From Muraenolepis orangiensis (Eukaryota > Chordata > Actinopteri > Gadiformes > Muraenolepididae): 64,000 nt of DNA. Below, piece after piece: positions 51,565 through 64,000 of this stretch. Numbering within the stretch: position 1 is the stretch's first letter; each line of letters opens with the position of its first letter. A model generated the notes under the pieces. It worked only from the letters and a program-made list of their open reading frames with translations. It did no database searches and had not been told where the DNA came from. A program made the position numbers and the translations under genes. The stretch covers positions 18,917,652 to 18,981,651 of the forward strand of contig CM051005.1 of the NCBI GenBank assembly GCA_027704905.1. The letters are read 5' to 3'.

Positions 51565-51985
51565 TGTAGCCTGTATGGTGCTTCCCACTGCATACCTGAG
51601 CCTGTATCGTGCTACACACTGGCTACCTGAGCCTGTATCGTGCTACACACTGGCTACCTGAGCCTGTATCGTGCTACACACTGGCTACCTGAGCCTGTAT
51701 CGTGCTACACACTAGCTACCTGAGCCTGTATCGTGCTACACACTGGCTACCTGAGCCTGTATCGTGCTACACACTAGCTACCTGAGCCTGTATCGTGCTA
51801 CACACTAGCTACCTGAGCCTGTATCGTGCTACACACTAGCTACCTGAGCCTGTATCGTGCTACACACTGGCTACCTGAGCCTGTATCGTGCTACACACTG
51901 GCTACCTGAGCCTGTATCGTGCTACACACTAGCTACCTGAGCATGTTTTGTGCATCACACTGGATACCTGAGCCTCTGTATCGTG
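51565..51985. repeat. 31-bp minisatellite, block 3
   Basis: About 12 units identical in type to 50311-50600. Confidence 0.95.
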
Positions 51986-52119
51986 CTTCCCGGAGCCCTT
52001 CCTTCTCTTTACTGCCCTGGACATCATCGAGTGAGAGATGGTTATCAAGCAGATCTGGATGCAGATCTCCCTTCTGAGCCTTAGTGACCCCTCTGTTGTG
52101 TAAACAACTGTTCTTCCAC

Positions 52120-52480
52120 GTCCAGGGGTTCAACCCTCTTTATATATATAAATAGATAGATATAGATATTTCTATATATATATATATATATTTGTGGATA
52201 TATGTATATATATGTGTGTGTATATATATATATATATGTGTGTGTGTGTATGTGTAGATAAGAAACAAACGAGATCAGCTCAGATCAGGAAACACCGATT
52301 ACAGGAAACAGTTATTCAAATAATTATTCAAATTTGTCAGTGTACAGCACAAGTACAGTACAGCGAAAGGAATTTCTCTGCATTTAACCCATCCTAGTAT
52401 TAGGAGCAGCAGTTAGGGTTAGGGTGTCTTGCTCAAGGACACCTCGACAGATTTTTTGCTAGGAGGAGACGGGGATGGAT
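52120..52480 (-). mobile_element. SINE 3' fragment (duplicated copy, longer)
   Basis: Same start and (TA)n expansion as 50740-51071, then continues past the joint into CAGCGAAAGGAATTTCTCTG, AACCCATCCTAGTATTAGGA and a TGCTCAAGGACACCTCGACA block typical of the SINE body. Confidence 0.65.
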
Positions 52481-52817
52481 GGGAGGATTGTAGAGTGGAA
52501 TTGATCGTATCTTACAAGTGTAAAATACCAAGATATCCAAAAGGACCCAGCTTCAAGTACAACTTCACAACAACCAGCCATTAACAGACGGGCCCTCATC
52601 AATAGTACATTGTAAGAATATTCATATTTCTAGCAGCTGAAGTAAGAATGAAAGTATGATTTAACCCAGTGCTAGTGCTAACGGTGACTTTATTTCCACT
52701 TGGAATGCCCCGAAACCAACGACATTGAATCCATTTCTGAATATTTGTTTGAGTAGTATTCCGTAGGTTACGACATGACCATAGGCAATGGGTTAAGTAC
52801 CTATGTTGGTTTTACAG

Positions 52818-53130
52818 AGATTCAAGATTCAAGATTTGTAACGGTTGTAATGCTGAATGCTTACCCCATTCCCTCATGCAGTATGAATTTCCTACAATTT
52901 ACAATTTAACACTAGTTGACGCTATATGCTATACTATGTACTATACAACACTATACTATTACAACACTGTACACAATAACAAATAATAAAAAATAACAAT
53001 AAAGTGACTGATAGATGATATATACGTATGTTGAATTGTGCAAAAAGCATTGTAAAGCATTGTAAAGCATTGTAAAGTGCCTGTAGTGCAGCAGCCACAT
53101 CCTGAATACAGTGCAGTACAGTGCAGTAAC
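52818..53130 (-). mobile_element. L2/CR1-like LINE 3' end, fragment
   Basis: Reversed 3'UTR: tail ATTCAAGATTTG, GCTTACCCCATTCCCTCATG and GCAAAAAGCATTGTAAAG with a short triplication of GCATTGTAAA, then CAGTGCAGTA blocks. No ORF part retained. Confidence 0.8.
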
Positions 53131-63510
<10,380 letters not shown>

Positions 63511-63520
63511 GTGATTTTTA

Positions 63521-63523
<3 letters not shown>

Positions 63524-63576
<53 letters not shown>
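63524..63576. repeat. (TA)n microsatellite
   Basis: Pure TA run starting about 14 bases after the last myosin donor in the window. Confidence 0.97.
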
Positions 63577-63579
<3 letters not shown>

Positions 63580-63859
63580 GTCTATAGAGAGTTTATTTTT
63601 AGGATCCTGCTACATTTAAAGCCTATCTGTCTCTGTACTGATTAGGGACATGCGTGAGTGACATAAATGTGTTCTTAACTGAATGTCTGTCCTGGTGTCA
63701 GTTCCCAGTTGTGTGTGTGTGTGTGTGTGTGTGTGTGCATGTGCATGTATGTGACCAATAAATAGGAAACAATACTCTTTATTTACATTTACATTTTGTT
63801 TAGTCTGTTAAAGAACAACACGACTGGTGGTGTTACACCACCCGACCTCTTGGCCTGAA

Positions 63860-64000
<141 letters not shown>

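Noticed and set aside
52400..52432. TTAGGGTTAGGG resembling telomeric repeats
   Set aside because: Only two imperfect units within a SINE fragment; no interstitial telomeric array.

Overview
This is a piece of vertebrate nuclear DNA, most likely from a ray-finned (teleost) fish. The evidence is vertebrate multi-exon genes with GT-AG introns, fish-type L2/CR1-like LINEs with (CAAGT)n tails, tRNA-type SINE fragments, a hAT MITE, and a very high density of long GA/CT and GT/CA microsatellites. No prokaryotic, organellar or viral gene block is present.

Layout. At 414-5120 (minus) are the first five coding exons of a NOS1AP (CAPON)-type PTB adaptor; the rest lies beyond the left edge. From 5.1 to 12.8 kb is repeat-rich intergenic DNA with a broken LINE. 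At 13497-14902 (minus) is a complete five-exon R4-subfamily RGS gene with a compact CRE/TATA/CCAAT promoter; nos1ap next to an RGS4/RGS5-type gene resembles vertebrate 1q23-like synteny. From 15 to 27.7 kb is intergenic: two related minisatellite arrays in opposite orientation, a Ty3/gypsy pol remnant, and LINE pieces. At 27.7-31.2 kb (minus) is a CDKL-like kinase locus whose 3' half is tandemly duplicated; both copies look damaged. At 31432-33143 (+) is a complete map1lc3c (ATG8/LC3C). At 35554-46904 (+) is a complete 20-coding-exon dis3l2 RNase (1041 codons plus stop, all phases consistent). From 47 to 55 kb are a long AT-rich flank, a LINE, 31-bp minisatellites and a tandem segmental duplication. 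From about 55149 to the right edge (+) are the first ten exons of a class VII-like unconventional myosin, with large microsatellites, a LINE, SINE pieces and a THAP-domain exon in its introns.

The genes are independent eukaryotic units (nitric-oxide-synthase adaptor, G-protein regulator, kinase, autophagy modifier, RNA decay nuclease, actin motor), not an operon or pathway. I found no convincing new multi-gene system. The most interesting items are structural: a duplication that re-wrote the LC3C C-terminus, an intron present in one kinase copy and missing from the other, simple repeats acting as polypyrimidine tracts, a gypsy-derived patch inside a LINE, and a THAP exon in a myosin intron. 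All reading is by eye; no alignment or database search was run.
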